In this document: piece after piece, positions 1 to 6,953 of the stretch | Layout of the letters: each line of letters starts with the position of its first letter | How positions within the stretch are numbered: the first letter of the stretch is position 1 | Assembly (NCBI GenBank): GCA_002429165.1 | Contig: DIYV01000186.1 | Span: 1 to 10,684 of the forward strand | Reading direction: 5' to 3' | DNA: 10,684 nt | Source: Gallionella sp. UBA6045 | Lineage (GTDB): Bacteria; Pseudomonadota; Gammaproteobacteria; Burkholderiales; Gallionellaceae | Made by a program: the position numbers and the translations under genes | Notes under the pieces: model-generated | The model's input: the letters and a program-made list of their open reading frames with translations, nothing else | What the model was told of the DNA's origin: nothing | Database searches by the model: none

Positions 1-1
1 C

Positions 2-688
2 GAGTGGACCGGTGCGATCACCGAGCGCAAGGACAAGAACCTGTCGAAGATGGCAGCTACACTGGAGCTGGAACCGTCTCCGATGAGTTTCCAAAGCGCA
101 TTGAGCGTGGTCCGTGATGTGGTCAAGACACACCCTGACGCCATCGTCGTGAATGAAGGCGCCAACACGCTGGATTTCGCCCGCAGCATCGTTGACATGT
201 ACCAGCCGCGCAAGCGCCTGGATGTTGGCACTTGGGGCATCATGGGCATTGGCATGGGCTTCGCCGTCGCTGCAGCCGTGGTCACCGGCAAGCCTGTCAT
301 CGCCATCGAGGGTGACAGCGCCTTCGGCTTCAGCGGCATGGAAGTCGAGACGATATGCCGTTACAATCTGCCCGTCTGCATTGTTGTCTTCAATAACAAC
401 GGTATCTACAAGGGTACCGATGTCAACCCGCTCGGCGGCGATGTCGCGCCCACCGTCTTCATCAAGAATGCTCGCTACGACATCATGATGCAGGCCTTCG
501 GTGGTGTCGGCGTCCATGCCACGACCAGGGATGAGTTGATGACGGCCATGAGCGAGGCAATCTCGTCCGGTAAACCAACACTGATCAATGCTGTCATCGA
601 TGAAACTGCTGGCACTGAAAGCGGCCGCATTACCAGCCTGAACCCGCAAAGCGTCGCGAAACCAAAAGCGGTGGCATTACCAGCCTGA
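2..688 (+). CDS. oxc: Oxalyl-CoA decarboxylase, C-terminal part (5' end outside window)
   Basis: This thiamine-diphosphate enzyme decarboxylates oxalyl-CoA to formyl-CoA and CO2 in cytoplasmic oxalate breakdown. The reading frame is open from the left edge, so the ATG at 50 is internal; about 229 of the usual ~570 residues are visible. Counting from that ATG, the segment [20 protein letters not shown] (35-54), the [11 protein letters not shown] stretch (60-70) and the ThDP/Mg motif GDSAFGFSG (88-96) ending at FNNNGIY (114-120) are close to characterised oxalyl-CoA decarboxylases. The Ser-Gly-Arg (191-193) before the mobile C-terminal tail is kept. The tail then departs from the family: after LNPQSVAK it reads PKAVALPA and stops, because a tandem duplication shifts the frame (see the repeat entry). 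The gene lies 59 bp upstream of frc in the same direction, so co-transcription is likely. Identity is very likely; the N-terminal domains cannot be judged. Confidence 0.95.
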   Translation, partial: EWTGAITERKDKNLSKMAATLELEPSPMSFQSALSVVRDVVKTHPDAIVVNEGANTLDFARSIVDMYQPRKRLDVGTWGIMGIGMGFAVAAAVVTGKPVIAIEGDSAFGFSGMEVETICRYNLPVCIVVFNNNGIYKGTDVNPLGGDVAPTVFIKNARYDIMMQAFGGVGVHATTRDELMTAMSEAISSGKPTLINAVIDETAGTESGRITSLNPQSVAKPKAVALPA

Positions 689-708
689 ACCTGCAATGCG
701 CCGCGAAA
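618..708. repeat. Imperfect tandem duplication at the 3' end of oxc
   Basis: Two 44-bp copies (618-661 and 665-708, period 47 bp) match at 39 of 44 positions by eye, including an 18-bp identical core (627-644 and 674-691, gcattaccagcctgaacc). Copy 1 encodes [14 protein letters not shown] in the oxc frame. Because 47 is not a multiple of three, copy 2 is read in another frame, where its 'ctgaac' supplies the TGA stop at 686-688. The duplication therefore replaces the native Oxc C-terminus with a short novel extension. The rest of copy 2 lies in the spacer before frc and has drifted, for example the Arg codon cgc has become ggc. Confidence 0.85.
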
Positions 709-747
709 AAGAGATTATTAGTTACTATTCACCAAGGAGATAAATAA

Positions 748-2019
748 ATGTCTAACAAGCCACTCAAAGATATCAAGATCATCGACTTCACCCACGTGCA
801 AGCGGGGCCTGCCTGTACCCAAATGCTGGCGTGGTTTGGCGCTGATGTGATCAAGGTGGAGCGCCCCGGTTCGGGCGATGTCACCCGCAGCCAGCTGCGC
901 GACATCCCTAATGTCGACGCGCTGTACTTCACGATGTTGAACAGCAACAAGCGCTCCCTGACCCTGGACACCAAAACTCCGGAAGGCAAGGCTGTGCTGG
1001 AAAAGCTGATCAAGGAATCCGACGTGCTGGTCGAGAACTTCGGCCCCGGCGCACTCGACCGCATGGGCTTTTCCTGGGAACGTATCCAGGAACTCAACCC
1101 CAGGATGATCCTCGCCTCGGTCAAGGGCTTCAGCGAGGGTCACGAATACGAAGACCTGAAGGTCTATGAAAACGTGGCCCAGTGCGCCGGCGGCGCTGCT
1201 TCCACCACCGGCTGGTGGAAGGGAGAGAACTCTGGCCCGCTGGTTTCTTCCGCCGCGCTGGGCGATACCAACACCGGCATGCACCTGGCCATCGGCATCC
1301 TGACCGCCTATATCAGCCGCCAGCAGACCGGCAAAGGCCAGAAGGTTGCGGTGGCCATGCAGGACGCCGTGCTGAACCTGTGCCGCGTCAAGATGCGCGA
1401 CCAGCTGCGTCTGGACGCCGTCGGCCAGCTGGAAGAGTACCCGCAGTTCCCGCACGAGATGGAAGCGTTCGCCGACAGGGTGGTGCCTCGCGGCGGCAAC
1501 GCCGGTGGCGGCGGTCAGCCCGGCTGGATTTTGAAGTGCAAGGGCTGGGAAACCGACCCCAATGCCTACATCTACTTTACGATCCAAGGCCAGGCCTGGG
1601 CACCGATTTGCGACGCCATCGGCAAACCCGAGTGGAAGACCGACCCGCTGTACATGACACCCAAGGCACGCCAGCCGCATCTCATGGACATCTTCGGTAC
1701 CATCGAGGAGTGGCTCAAGGACAAGACCAAGTTTGAGGCCGTCAATATCCTGCGCAAGTTCGACATCCCGTGCGCCCCGGTGTTTTCGATGAAGGAACTG
1801 CTCCATGACAAGTCCCTGCGCGCGAGCGGCTCGATCGTCGAAGTACCCCACAAGGAGCGCGGCAGCTACTGGACCGTGGGCAGCCCGATCAAGTTCTCCG
1901 ACCTCAAGCCTGAGATCACCGCTTCCCCGTTGTTGGGCGAGCACACCGATGAAGTTCTGGCCGAGCTTGGTTACGACAAGGGACAGATTGCCGTGATGCA
2001 TGCGGCAAAGGCAGTTTGA
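748..2019 (+). CDS. frc: Formyl-CoA:oxalate CoA-transferase, copy 1 (class III CoA-transferase)
   Basis: Transfers CoA from formyl-CoA to oxalate, giving oxalyl-CoA for Oxc plus formate. The 423 residues match the length of the family (about 415-430), and the protein is similar along its length to the Oxalobacter formigenes and E. coli (YfdW) enzymes. The catalytic Asp is D173 in [13 protein letters not shown], the N-terminal CoA-site motif is [11 protein letters not shown] (15-25), and the flexible glycine loop is GGGGQPG (253-259). Residue Q49 occupies the position of Trp48 in the O. formigenes enzyme, where E. coli also has Gln. A few extra residues ([10 protein letters not shown], 236-245) precede the glycine loop compared with copy 2. 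The start is fixed by AAGGAG at 734-739, 8 nt before the ATG. The gene follows oxc and ends at a strong terminator, so oxc-frc form one unit. Confidence 0.95.
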   Translation: MSNKPLKDIKIIDFTHVQAGPACTQMLAWFGADVIKVERPGSGDVTRSQLRDIPNVDALYFTMLNSNKRSLTLDTKTPEGKAVLEKLIKESDVLVENFGPGALDRMGFSWERIQELNPRMILASVKGFSEGHEYEDLKVYENVAQCAGGAASTTGWWKGENSGPLVSSAALGDTNTGMHLAIGILTAYISRQQTGKGQKVAVAMQDAVLNLCRVKMRDQLRLDAVGQLEEYPQFPHEMEAFADRVVPRGGNAGGGGQPGWILKCKGWETDPNAYIYFTIQGQAWAPICDAIGKPEWKTDPLYMTPKARQPHLMDIFGTIEEWLKDKTKFEAVNILRKFDIPCAPVFSMKELLHDKSLRASGSIVEVPHKERGSYWTVGSPIKFSDLKPEITASPLLGEHTDEVLAELGYDKGQIAVMHAAKAV

Positions 2020-2053
2020 AGACGTTAGTCTGATAACGGGTTCTTCAACTTTG

Positions 2054-2080
2054 AACGGCGCCTCACCAAGGCGCCGTTTT
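2054..2080 (+). terminator. Intrinsic terminator after frc copy 1
   Basis: A perfect 9-bp stem AACGGCGCC / GGCGCCGTT with a 7-nt loop (tcaccaa) is followed by a short T run. It begins about 35 bp after the frc stop codon and 41 bp before the PAS gene. It probably ends the oxc-frc transcript, leaving the PAS gene dependent on read-through or on its own promoter. Confidence 0.85.
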
Positions 2081-2120
2081 CACTGAAAATATTATTTCGT
2101 CAAAACCTGGGGGGACTCCT

Positions 2121-2543
2121 ATGCATTCGAACATTGACTTTCAGCAGCTCGTAAACGCCGTTGGCGATGCCATCGTCGTCTGTGACACAAACGGTGCCAT
2201 CACCTTCTGGAACCCGGCAGCCGTGCGCATGTTTGGTTTTGCAGAACAAGAGGCGCTGGGCCAATCGCTTGATCTGATTATTCCGGAGAGGCAACGTCAG
2301 CGCCACTGGGATGGCTATCACAAGACAATGCAGACAGGGAAAACCCGTTACGGCAATGATGTGCTGCGGGTGCCGGCGCTGCATAAAGACGGGCGCACCC
2401 TGTCGATTGCGTTTACGGTGGCCATGCTGTTTTCGGCAGATAAAACGGTGACGGCCATTATCGCGATAATTCGCGATGAAACCGCCCGCTTTAGTGAAGA
2501 GCGCAGTTTGCGCAAACGCCTGGCGGAACTTGAAGCCAAATAA
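2121..2543 (+). CDS. Small single-PAS-domain protein, possible haem or redox sensor
   Basis: A soluble 140-residue protein made of one PAS domain (about 5-120) and a short charged C-terminal helix (RFSEERSLRKRLAELEAK, 123-140), with no visible output domain. PAS features include DAIVVCDTNGAITFWNPAA (16-34), the MFGF...EALG segment (37-47), and HKDGRTLSIAFTV (88-100). His62 in RQRHWDGY lies 28 residues before the Asp of the KDG turn, the same spacing as the haem-ligating His of FixL and E. coli DosP as I recall those sequences, so haem binding is possible but unproven. The ribosome-binding site is a run of G (2109-2114) 6 nt before the ATG. The gene sits between frc copy 1 and the oxidoreductase, after a terminator. 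It may act by protein contact, for example with a kinase or regulator elsewhere. The PAS call is firm; ligand and partner are unknown. Confidence 0.85.
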   Translation: MHSNIDFQQLVNAVGDAIVVCDTNGAITFWNPAAVRMFGFAEQEALGQSLDLIIPERQRQRHWDGYHKTMQTGKTRYGNDVLRVPALHKDGRTLSIAFTVAMLFSADKTVTAIIAIIRDETARFSEERSLRKRLAELEAK

Positions 2544-2642
2544 AGCACCCCCGCGGCAAGCAACGCGGCATTAACTGCGTTCTTCAATGTGCCGGCTTTT
2601 TGCAAAGCGAACTCGAAAGAATCGTTTCAATAAGCCGCGTAC

Positions 2643-3620
2643 CTATACCACGAGCATGATCTTCCCCACATGCGAACTTGTTTCCATCAGCGCATGGGCT
2701 TGAGCGGCCTGCTGCAGCGGAAAGGTTTTATAAATAACCGGCTTGATTTTCCCGGATTCGATCAAAGGCCAGACATGCTGCCGCAATCGGGACGCGATGG
2801 CTGCCTTGAACGCGACCGGACGCGGACGCAGCGTTGAGCCGGTCAATGTCAGGCGACGAAGCAAAATCTGTCCCAAACTGACATTTGCCTTGCCTCCACC
2901 GAGCAGTGCGATGAACACCAGGCGTCCATCATCGGCCAGGCAGCTGATTTCGCGGGGGACATAATCGCCACCCACCATGTCCAGAATGACGTCGGCACCT
3001 TTGCCTTCCGTCGACGATTTGACGATCTCGACAAAATCTTCTGTCCGATAATTGATGCCGCGTTCCGCCCCAAGCGCTTCGCATGCACGGCATTTTTCAT
3101 CAGAGCCCGCGGTTGCAAAAACACGGTGCCCAAGCGCTGTCGCAAGCTGGATCGCAGTCACGCCGATACCCGATGAGCCGCCTTGCACCAGCAGGGTTTC
3201 TCCATCCGCCAGTCTTGCCCGGTCGAATACGTTGCTCCATACGGTGAAAAATGTCTCCGGCAGGGATGCCGCTTCAATCGCATTCAACCCCTTCGGCACA
3301 GGCAGGCAGAGTTCAATCGATGCTGCGCAATATTCCGCATAGCCGCCGCCTTGTACCAGCGCGCAGACCATATCTCCTTTTTTGAAACCGCTGCCGGCCA
3401 AATCGCCATCAACAATTTCTCCCGCCACTTCCAGTCCGGGGAGATCCGATGCGCCGGGAGGAACCGGATAAAGACCGGTGCGCTGCAGCACGTCGGGGCG
3501 ATTCACGCCGGCAGCATGCACCTTGATCAGGACCTGCCCGGGTTGAAGTGTCGGCTGCGGGCGTTCACACATTTTCAATACTTCGGGTGGCCCCGGCCGG
3601 GTGATTTCTATTGCGAACAT
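2643..3620 (-). CDS. NAD(P)H:quinone oxidoreductase, PIG3-type (zinc-free medium-chain dehydrogenase)
   Basis: A cytoplasmic medium-chain dehydrogenase/reductase of 325 residues, probably reducing quinones or other electrophilic carbonyls with NADPH. The N-terminal GroES-like domain (about 1-125) contains VHAAGVNRPDVLQRTGLYPVPPGAS (34-58) and GLEVAGEIV (62-70). The Rossmann domain carries LLVQGGSSGIGVTAIQLA (143-160) and ATAGSDEKCRACEALGAERGINYRTEDF (169-196), both typical of the PIG3/TIGR02824 group. The Cys/His cluster for structural zinc is absent, as expected for that group. The ATG at 3620 is preferred because AGGAG lies 8 nt upstream; an ATG 21 bp further upstream has no comparable site. 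The gene converges on the PAS gene and diverges from frc copy 2. Its link to oxalate use is by position only, and the true substrate is unknown. Confidence 0.88.
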   Translation of the reverse strand: MFAIEITRPGPPEVLKMCERPQPTLQPGQVLIKVHAAGVNRPDVLQRTGLYPVPPGASDLPGLEVAGEIVDGDLAGSGFKKGDMVCALVQGGGYAEYCAASIELCLPVPKGLNAIEAASLPETFFTVWSNVFDRARLADGETLLVQGGSSGIGVTAIQLATALGHRVFATAGSDEKCRACEALGAERGINYRTEDFVEIVKSSTEGKGADVILDMVGGDYVPREISCLADDGRLVFIALLGGGKANVSLGQILLRRLTLTGSTLRPRPVAFKAAIASRLRQHVWPLIESGKIKPVIYKTFPLQQAAQAHALMETSSHVGKIMLVV

Positions 3621-3763
3621 GGATGGCACTCCTGATGACATGACGAATGGTCAACGATACAGCAAGAAAAAATTTTGCGCAGCCGTTTCAGAAGCGACGG
3701 TCATGAAACGCTGTGGAATATCGCAATAATGCCAGCGTGTATTTTCAGGATCACGGTCGACAA

Positions 3764-3780
3764 GCCTCATGGCATGAGGC
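3764..3780. promoter_or_regulatory. Inverted repeat, possible operator or leader hairpin
   Basis: The arms GCCTCATG and CATGAGGC are perfectly complementary and separated by one base. It lies about 145 bp upstream of the oxidoreductase start, inside its likely 5' leader. One arm recurs in part as atgaggctcgcg near 3857-3868. With a one-base centre it suits a dimeric DNA-binding protein better than an RNA hairpin. No regulator is identified. Confidence 0.35.
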
Positions 3781-3801
3781 GAGCGAAGCAAATGTGAAAA
3801 T

Positions 3802-3830
3802 ATCATCTTGAAATAATTGACGGCGGTCAA
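3802..3830 (-). promoter_or_regulatory. Candidate sigma-70 promoter for the oxidoreductase
   Basis: On the minus strand TTGACC (3830-3825, five of six matches to the -35 consensus) is followed after 17 bp by GATGAT (3807-3802, four of six matches to the -10 box). It would give a leader of about 175 nt before the ATG at 3620. The -35 element coincides with the palindrome at 3817-3830, so a protein bound there would block it. Confidence 0.35.
3817..3830. promoter_or_regulatory. FNR/CRP-family-like palindrome TTGAC-N4-GTCAA
   Basis: TTGAC GGCG GTCAA has perfect 5-bp arms and a 4-bp spacer, the architecture of FNR/FixK/DNR-type boxes (consensus near TTGAT-N4-ATCAA). It sits in the divergent region about 111 bp upstream of the candidate -35 of frc copy 2 and overlaps the candidate -35 of the oxidoreductase. 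The match could be chance, or could be only a good -35 hexamer. Confidence 0.4.
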
Positions 3831-3940
3831 TGAGAAGCGCATGGCCGGCTCGCTATGATGAGGCTCGCGTTAATAGCACCTGCAGAGTACGGGGCATAAT
3901 GAAGTGGGTCTGTTAATCTTCAGGCTTTGCCGAAGGTAAC

Positions 3941-3969
3941 TTGTTTACTCAACGTGGCGCATATAATAA
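3941..3969 (+). promoter_or_regulatory. Candidate promoter of frc copy 2
   Basis: TTGTTT (3941-3946) is followed by a perfect TATAAT (3962-3967, 15-bp spacing) or by the overlapping TAATAA (3964-3969, 17-bp spacing). Initiation would fall near 3974-3977, leaving a leader of only about 15 nt. That places the ribosome-binding site (AAGGGAG, 3976-3982) right at the RNA 5' end. The AT-rich box is clear; the very short leader lowers confidence. Confidence 0.4.
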
Positions 3970-3990
3970 CGGGACAAGGGAGCTACTACG

Positions 3991-5238
3991 ATGAGCAAAG
4001 CACTGGACGGTGTTCGCATTCTTGACTTTACCCATGTTCAATCCGGACCGACCTGCACGCAATTGCTGGCCTGGTTCGGTGCCGACGTGATCAAGGTGGA
4101 GCGTGCCGGCGAAGGTGATGCCACGCGCGGACAACTGCGCGACATCCCCGACGTGGACAGTCTGTACTTCACGATGCTGAACCACAACAAGCGCTCGATC
4201 ACGCTCGACACCAAGAACCCGAAAGGCAAAGAGGTGCTTGAGACGTTGATCAAGCAGTGCGATGTGCTGGTCGAGAACTTTGCCCCCGGCGCGCTGGACC
4301 GGATGGGATTTACCTGGTTGCGCATCCAGGAACTCAACCCGCGCATGATCGTCGCATCGGTCAAGGGCTTCGGCCCCGGGCCCTACGAAAACTGCAAGGT
4401 TTATGAAAACGTGGCGCAATGCGCGGGAGGTGCGGCCTCGACCTCCGGTTTCGATGACGGACCGCCGATGATCACCGGTGCTCAGATCGGCGACAGCGGC
4501 ACCGGTTTGCACCTGGCACTGGGGATCATCGCCGCCTTGTACCAGCGCAACAGCACCGGGCGCGGACAAAAGGTATTGGCAGCGATGCAGGACGGGGTGT
4601 TGAACCTGTGCCGCGTCAAGCTGCGCGACCAGCAACGCCTGGAACGCACGGGTATGTTGAAGGAGTACCCGCAATATCCGGATCAGCCTTTTGGCGATGC
4701 CGTGCCTCGTGCCGGCAATTCCTCCGGTGGTGGCCAGCCCGGGTCGATCCTCAAGTGCAAGGGCTGGGAAACCGACCCGAACGCCTACATCTATTTCATC
4801 GCGCAGGGAGCTGTCTGGCCCGCCATCTGCAAGGTGATCGGCGAGGAAAGCTGGATCAACGACGAGGCTTACGCCACGCCGGCAGCACGCTTGCATCACC
4901 TGAAGACGATCTTCTTGCGCATTGAGGAATGGACCAGGACCAAGACCAAGTTTCAGGCGATGAACATCTTGAACCAGTATGACATCCCGTGCGGGCCTAT
5001 CCTGTCGATGAAGGAAATCGCCGAAGATCCGTCACTGCGCGCGAGCGGCACCATCGTCGAGGTCGATCATCCCAAGCGCGGAAAATATCTCACGGTCGGC
5101 AATCCGATCAAGCTGTCCGATAGCCCGACCGAAGTGACGCGCTCCCCGTTATTGGGCGAACATACCGAAGAAGTGCTGACACAACTGGGCTACAGTGCGG
5201 AACAAATCGTAGCGCTGCGCGAGGAACGCGTGATCTGA
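3991..5238 (+). CDS. Formyl-CoA:oxalate CoA-transferase-like protein, copy 2 (class III)
   Basis: A 415-residue paralogue of the transferase at 748-2019, homologous end to end, and likely to move CoA between formyl-CoA (or another acyl-CoA) and oxalate or a similar acid. The N-terminal [11 protein letters not shown] (14-24), [20 protein letters not shown] segment (137-150) and catalytic D168 in [12 protein letters not shown] are kept. Differences from copy 1 cluster at the active site: GDSG instead of GDTN after the Asp, and a glycine loop [10 protein letters not shown] (243-252) instead of [10 protein letters not shown]. It also lacks the short insertion before the loop. AAGGGAG lies 8 nt before the ATG. 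The gene is transcribed alone, with its own candidate promoter and terminator, away from the oxidoreductase. The family is certain; whether it uses the same substrates as copy 1 cannot be told from sequence. Confidence 0.9.
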   Translation: MSKALDGVRILDFTHVQSGPTCTQLLAWFGADVIKVERAGEGDATRGQLRDIPDVDSLYFTMLNHNKRSITLDTKNPKGKEVLETLIKQCDVLVENFAPGALDRMGFTWLRIQELNPRMIVASVKGFGPGPYENCKVYENVAQCAGGAASTSGFDDGPPMITGAQIGDSGTGLHLALGIIAALYQRNSTGRGQKVLAAMQDGVLNLCRVKLRDQQRLERTGMLKEYPQYPDQPFGDAVPRAGNSSGGGQPGSILKCKGWETDPNAYIYFIAQGAVWPAICKVIGEESWINDEAYATPAARLHHLKTIFLRIEEWTRTKTKFQAMNILNQYDIPCGPILSMKEIAEDPSLRASGTIVEVDHPKRGKYLTVGNPIKLSDSPTEVTRSPLLGEHTEEVLTQLGYSAEQIVALREERVI

Positions 5239-5245
5239 GCCCGTT

Positions 5246-5269
5246 CCCGGAATCATTCCCGGATTTTTC
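5246..5269 (+). terminator. Probable weak intrinsic terminator after frc copy 2
   Basis: CCGGAA / TTcCCGG forms a short stem with one bulged C and a 3-nt loop, followed by a run of five T at 5264-5268. It occupies the 34-bp gap between the converging frc copy 2 and the transporter gene. The stem is short, so the call is moderate. Confidence 0.45.
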
Positions 5270-5272
5270 TTG

Positions 5273-6316
5273 TCAGGCCATGCCATCATTGGCAGCCCAC
5301 TCCCGCATCAGGCTGTATCCCACCGCCAGCAGTGTTGGTCCGATGAAAACGCCGACGAAACCAAAAGCAAGCACCCCGCCCATCACGCCGAACAGGATCA
5401 GAATGAACGGCAATTTGCTGCCGTAGCTGATCAGCAGGGGTTTCACCACATTGTCCACGCTGCTGATCAGGAAAAATCCCCATAGCAGCATGAAGATTCC
5501 CCATCCCGCGGAGTCCTGATAGAACAACCAGATGGCCGCACTGCCCCATATCAGCGGTGGTCCGACCGGGATCAGGGATAATATGGAAGTGAGTACGCCG
5601 AGCAGCAACACTGCCGGTACGCCCGCGATGGCGAAGCCGATCGTGGCAACGATGCCCTGCGCCAGAGCGGTTCCCAATAGCCCGTACATGACACTCCGAA
5701 TGGTGTTTCTGACGATGCCGAGGACATTCTCCACATGGGTGCCGACCACCTTATCCATCGCCGCGTTGAGAAAACGCACCAACGCGACGCCGTCGCGATA
5801 GAAAAAGAAACTGACGAAGGCGGCCAAGCTCATCACCATGACACCCCGCCCAAGCAGAATTCCGCCGGCAAGCAAAAAACTCTTGGTGGGTTCCAGCAGG
5901 CGATTCTGCAGCGTGACCAATTCCTGGCGGTTGGTGGCGATCAGATGCCAATATGCATCGGCAGACTTGCCGACGATCGGGACTTCCTTTAACCAGGCCG
6001 GCGGACCCGGCGGTCCGGCCTCGATGGCCTGCCTGATCCAGTCGTAAAAGGCGGTAACGTTGTCCGCAAGGTTGTATGCCACCAGTGCCAACGGCAGGAT
6101 CACCAGGAGTGCCAGCGCTAGCGTCATGGTAATCGCGGCGATGTTTTGCCGACCCCTCATTCTGCGCAATAGCCAGAGATAAAGCGGCCAGGTCGAAACA
6201 CACGCCACAAGGGCAAGCAGTATCGCGGCCAGAAACGGCCTCAGCACCAGAAAGCAACCCGCCACCAGGACAAACACTGCGGCAAGTTGGGCAAGATATT
6301 CGAAGCGTTTTTCCAC
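5273..6316 (-). CDS. AI-2E family inner-membrane transporter
   Basis: A 347-residue polytopic membrane protein of the AI-2E transporter family (PF01594; relatives include TqsA, YdiK and PerM). Hydrophobic segments lie near 10-25, 28-50, 59-82, 148-172, 213-232, 234-286 (more than one helix) and 302-335, with a soluble stretch (about 83-147) between the third and fourth as usual in the family. The C-terminal signature SSVDNVVKPLLISYG (285-299) then VGVFIGPTLLAVGYSL (321-336) is diagnostic. The GTG at 6316 is chosen because AAGAGG lies 8 nt upstream and the protein then has the normal length. A longer frame starting at ATG 6415 adds 33 polar residues and has no obvious ribosome-binding site. 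The substrate is unknown: members have been linked to autoinducer-2 export and to Na+/H+ antiport. It converges on frc copy 2 with no evident functional tie. Confidence 0.88.
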   Translation of the reverse strand: MEKRFEYLAQLAAVFVLVAGCFLVLRPFLAAILLALVACVSTWPLYLWLLRRMRGRQNIAAITMTLALALLVILPLALVAYNLADNVTAFYDWIRQAIEAGPPGPPAWLKEVPIVGKSADAYWHLIATNRQELVTLQNRLLEPTKSFLLAGGILLGRGVMVMSLAAFVSFFFYRDGVALVRFLNAAMDKVVGTHVENVLGIVRNTIRSVMYGLLGTALAQGIVATIGFAIAGVPAVLLLGVLTSILSLIPVGPPLIWGSAAIWLFYQDSAGWGIFMLLWGFFLISSVDNVVKPLLISYGSKLPFILILFGVMGGVLAFGFVGVFIGPTLLAVGYSLMREWAANDGMA

Positions 6317-6453
6317 GTTATGCACCTCTTGCTGATTCCGGGAATAAAAAACCGGATATTCATCAGTGAACGAAATGATACGGGTCCAGCTGTTTGCCAG
6401 GCGCCGCCCCGACACAAATCGCCCCCGGTTATTTCATGGTCGGCACAATTTGA

Positions 6454-6953
6454 ATGGTACCCGATTTTATCAAGTGCACCGTACCGGGCCAACGAATTCC
6501 GGAACGCCTAGCAGCCTGTCGGACTTTAGGCTGATATGATTAAAAATCAACGCATCTGCTTGTTTTTTGTGCAAGACAAAAGCGTTTACAGCCATATTGA
6601 GCTTTTTATATGAAAGTGGTCGAGAAAGATTGCCCAGATTTCATCAAAAAATCAAGTCCGACAGGCTGCTAGCGTCAGTCACCCGGGATGACTTTATCGT
6701 GCTGCTCAAACACCAGCCGGTGGTTGATAGCGAAACGCCATTCGACTTACAACTCTCCGGGCACATCCATGGCGGCCAGATATTCCCGTTCGTTTATTTG
6801 ACGTGTCTGGTCTATGGCGTGCACACCGGACTCACCAGACTGGCCGACGGGCGGCTGCTGTACGTCAACCTCGGGGCCGGCACCTGTGGCCCGCCGATAC
6901 GCCTGTTTGCCCCGCCCGAGATCACGCTGATCACCATCGAGAGTAAAAAATAA
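6454..6953 (+). pseudogene. Metallophosphoesterase remnant (C-terminal third), split by a MITE
   Basis: The right part (6669-6953) encodes about 94 residues of a calcineurin-like metallophosphoesterase C-terminus: FIVLLKHQPVVD, the metal-ligand motif LSGHIHGGQIFPF, and GTCGPPIRLFAPPEITLI. The left part (about 6454-6510) reads VPGQRIPERL in a different frame. Removing 6508-6668 (element plus one CTAG) fuses them as GQRIPERLASVTRDDFIVLL, which is what the family looks like at this point, so the insertion broke an already existing frame. The N-terminal metal-binding motifs (DxH, GDxxD, GNHD/E) are not found upstream, and an in-frame TGA stands at 6451. The gene had therefore also lost its first two-thirds. 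A frame starting at ATG 6567 inside the element could give a 128-residue chimera, but it would lack most metal ligands. Confidence 0.8.
6512..6668. mobile_element. MITE-like non-autonomous element, 157 bp
   Basis: Perfect inverted ends CAGCCTGTCGGACTT (6512-6526) and its complement (6654-6668) bound an AT-rich interior with no transposase frame. Both ends are flanked by CTAG (6508-6511 and 6669-6672), the likely 4-bp target duplication; since CTAG is self-complementary the inverted repeat can also be read as 19 bp. The reading frame of the flanking metallophosphoesterase remnant is restored by removing 161 bp, which supports these borders. CTAG fits the YTAR target of IS5-group elements, but I cannot assign the parent family. 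Confidence 0.85.

Larger units (their letters stand above)
3642..3990. other. Intergenic regulatory region between qor-like gene and frc copy 2
   Basis: I see no convincing gene in these roughly 350 bp. They hold an FNR/CRP-like palindrome (3817-3830), an 8-bp-arm inverted repeat (3764-3780), a candidate minus-strand promoter (3802-3830) and a candidate plus-strand promoter (3941-3969). A 63-codon minus-strand frame (3651-3842) lacks a ribosome-binding site, and its ATG lies upstream of the likely minus promoter, so it is probably not a gene. The layout suggests divergent control of the oxidoreductase and frc copy 2. Confidence 0.6.

Noticed and set aside
718..2001. Long (427-codon) minus-strand open frame opposite frc copy 1, and a similar one opposite copy 2 (3949-4899).
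   Set aside because: Both mirror a strongly conserved plus-strand gene, arise from its GC-rich third codon positions, and have no family resemblance; their parallel presence follows from the paralogy of the two frc genes.
2551..2581. Overlapping stems CCGCG/CGCGG and AACGC/GCGTT between the converging PAS and oxidoreductase genes.
   Set aside because: The stems are only 5 bp and no T run follows either; not enough for a terminator or a switch.
3651..3842. 63-codon minus-strand open frame upstream of the oxidoreductase.
   Set aside because: It has no ribosome-binding site, no recognisable motif, and its start lies upstream of the likely promoter; the stretch is better explained as regulatory DNA and leader.
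6317..6415. N-terminal extension of the AI-2E transporter to the ATG at 6415.
   Set aside because: The extra 33 residues are polar and unlike the family, while the GTG at 6316 has AAGAGG at a good distance.
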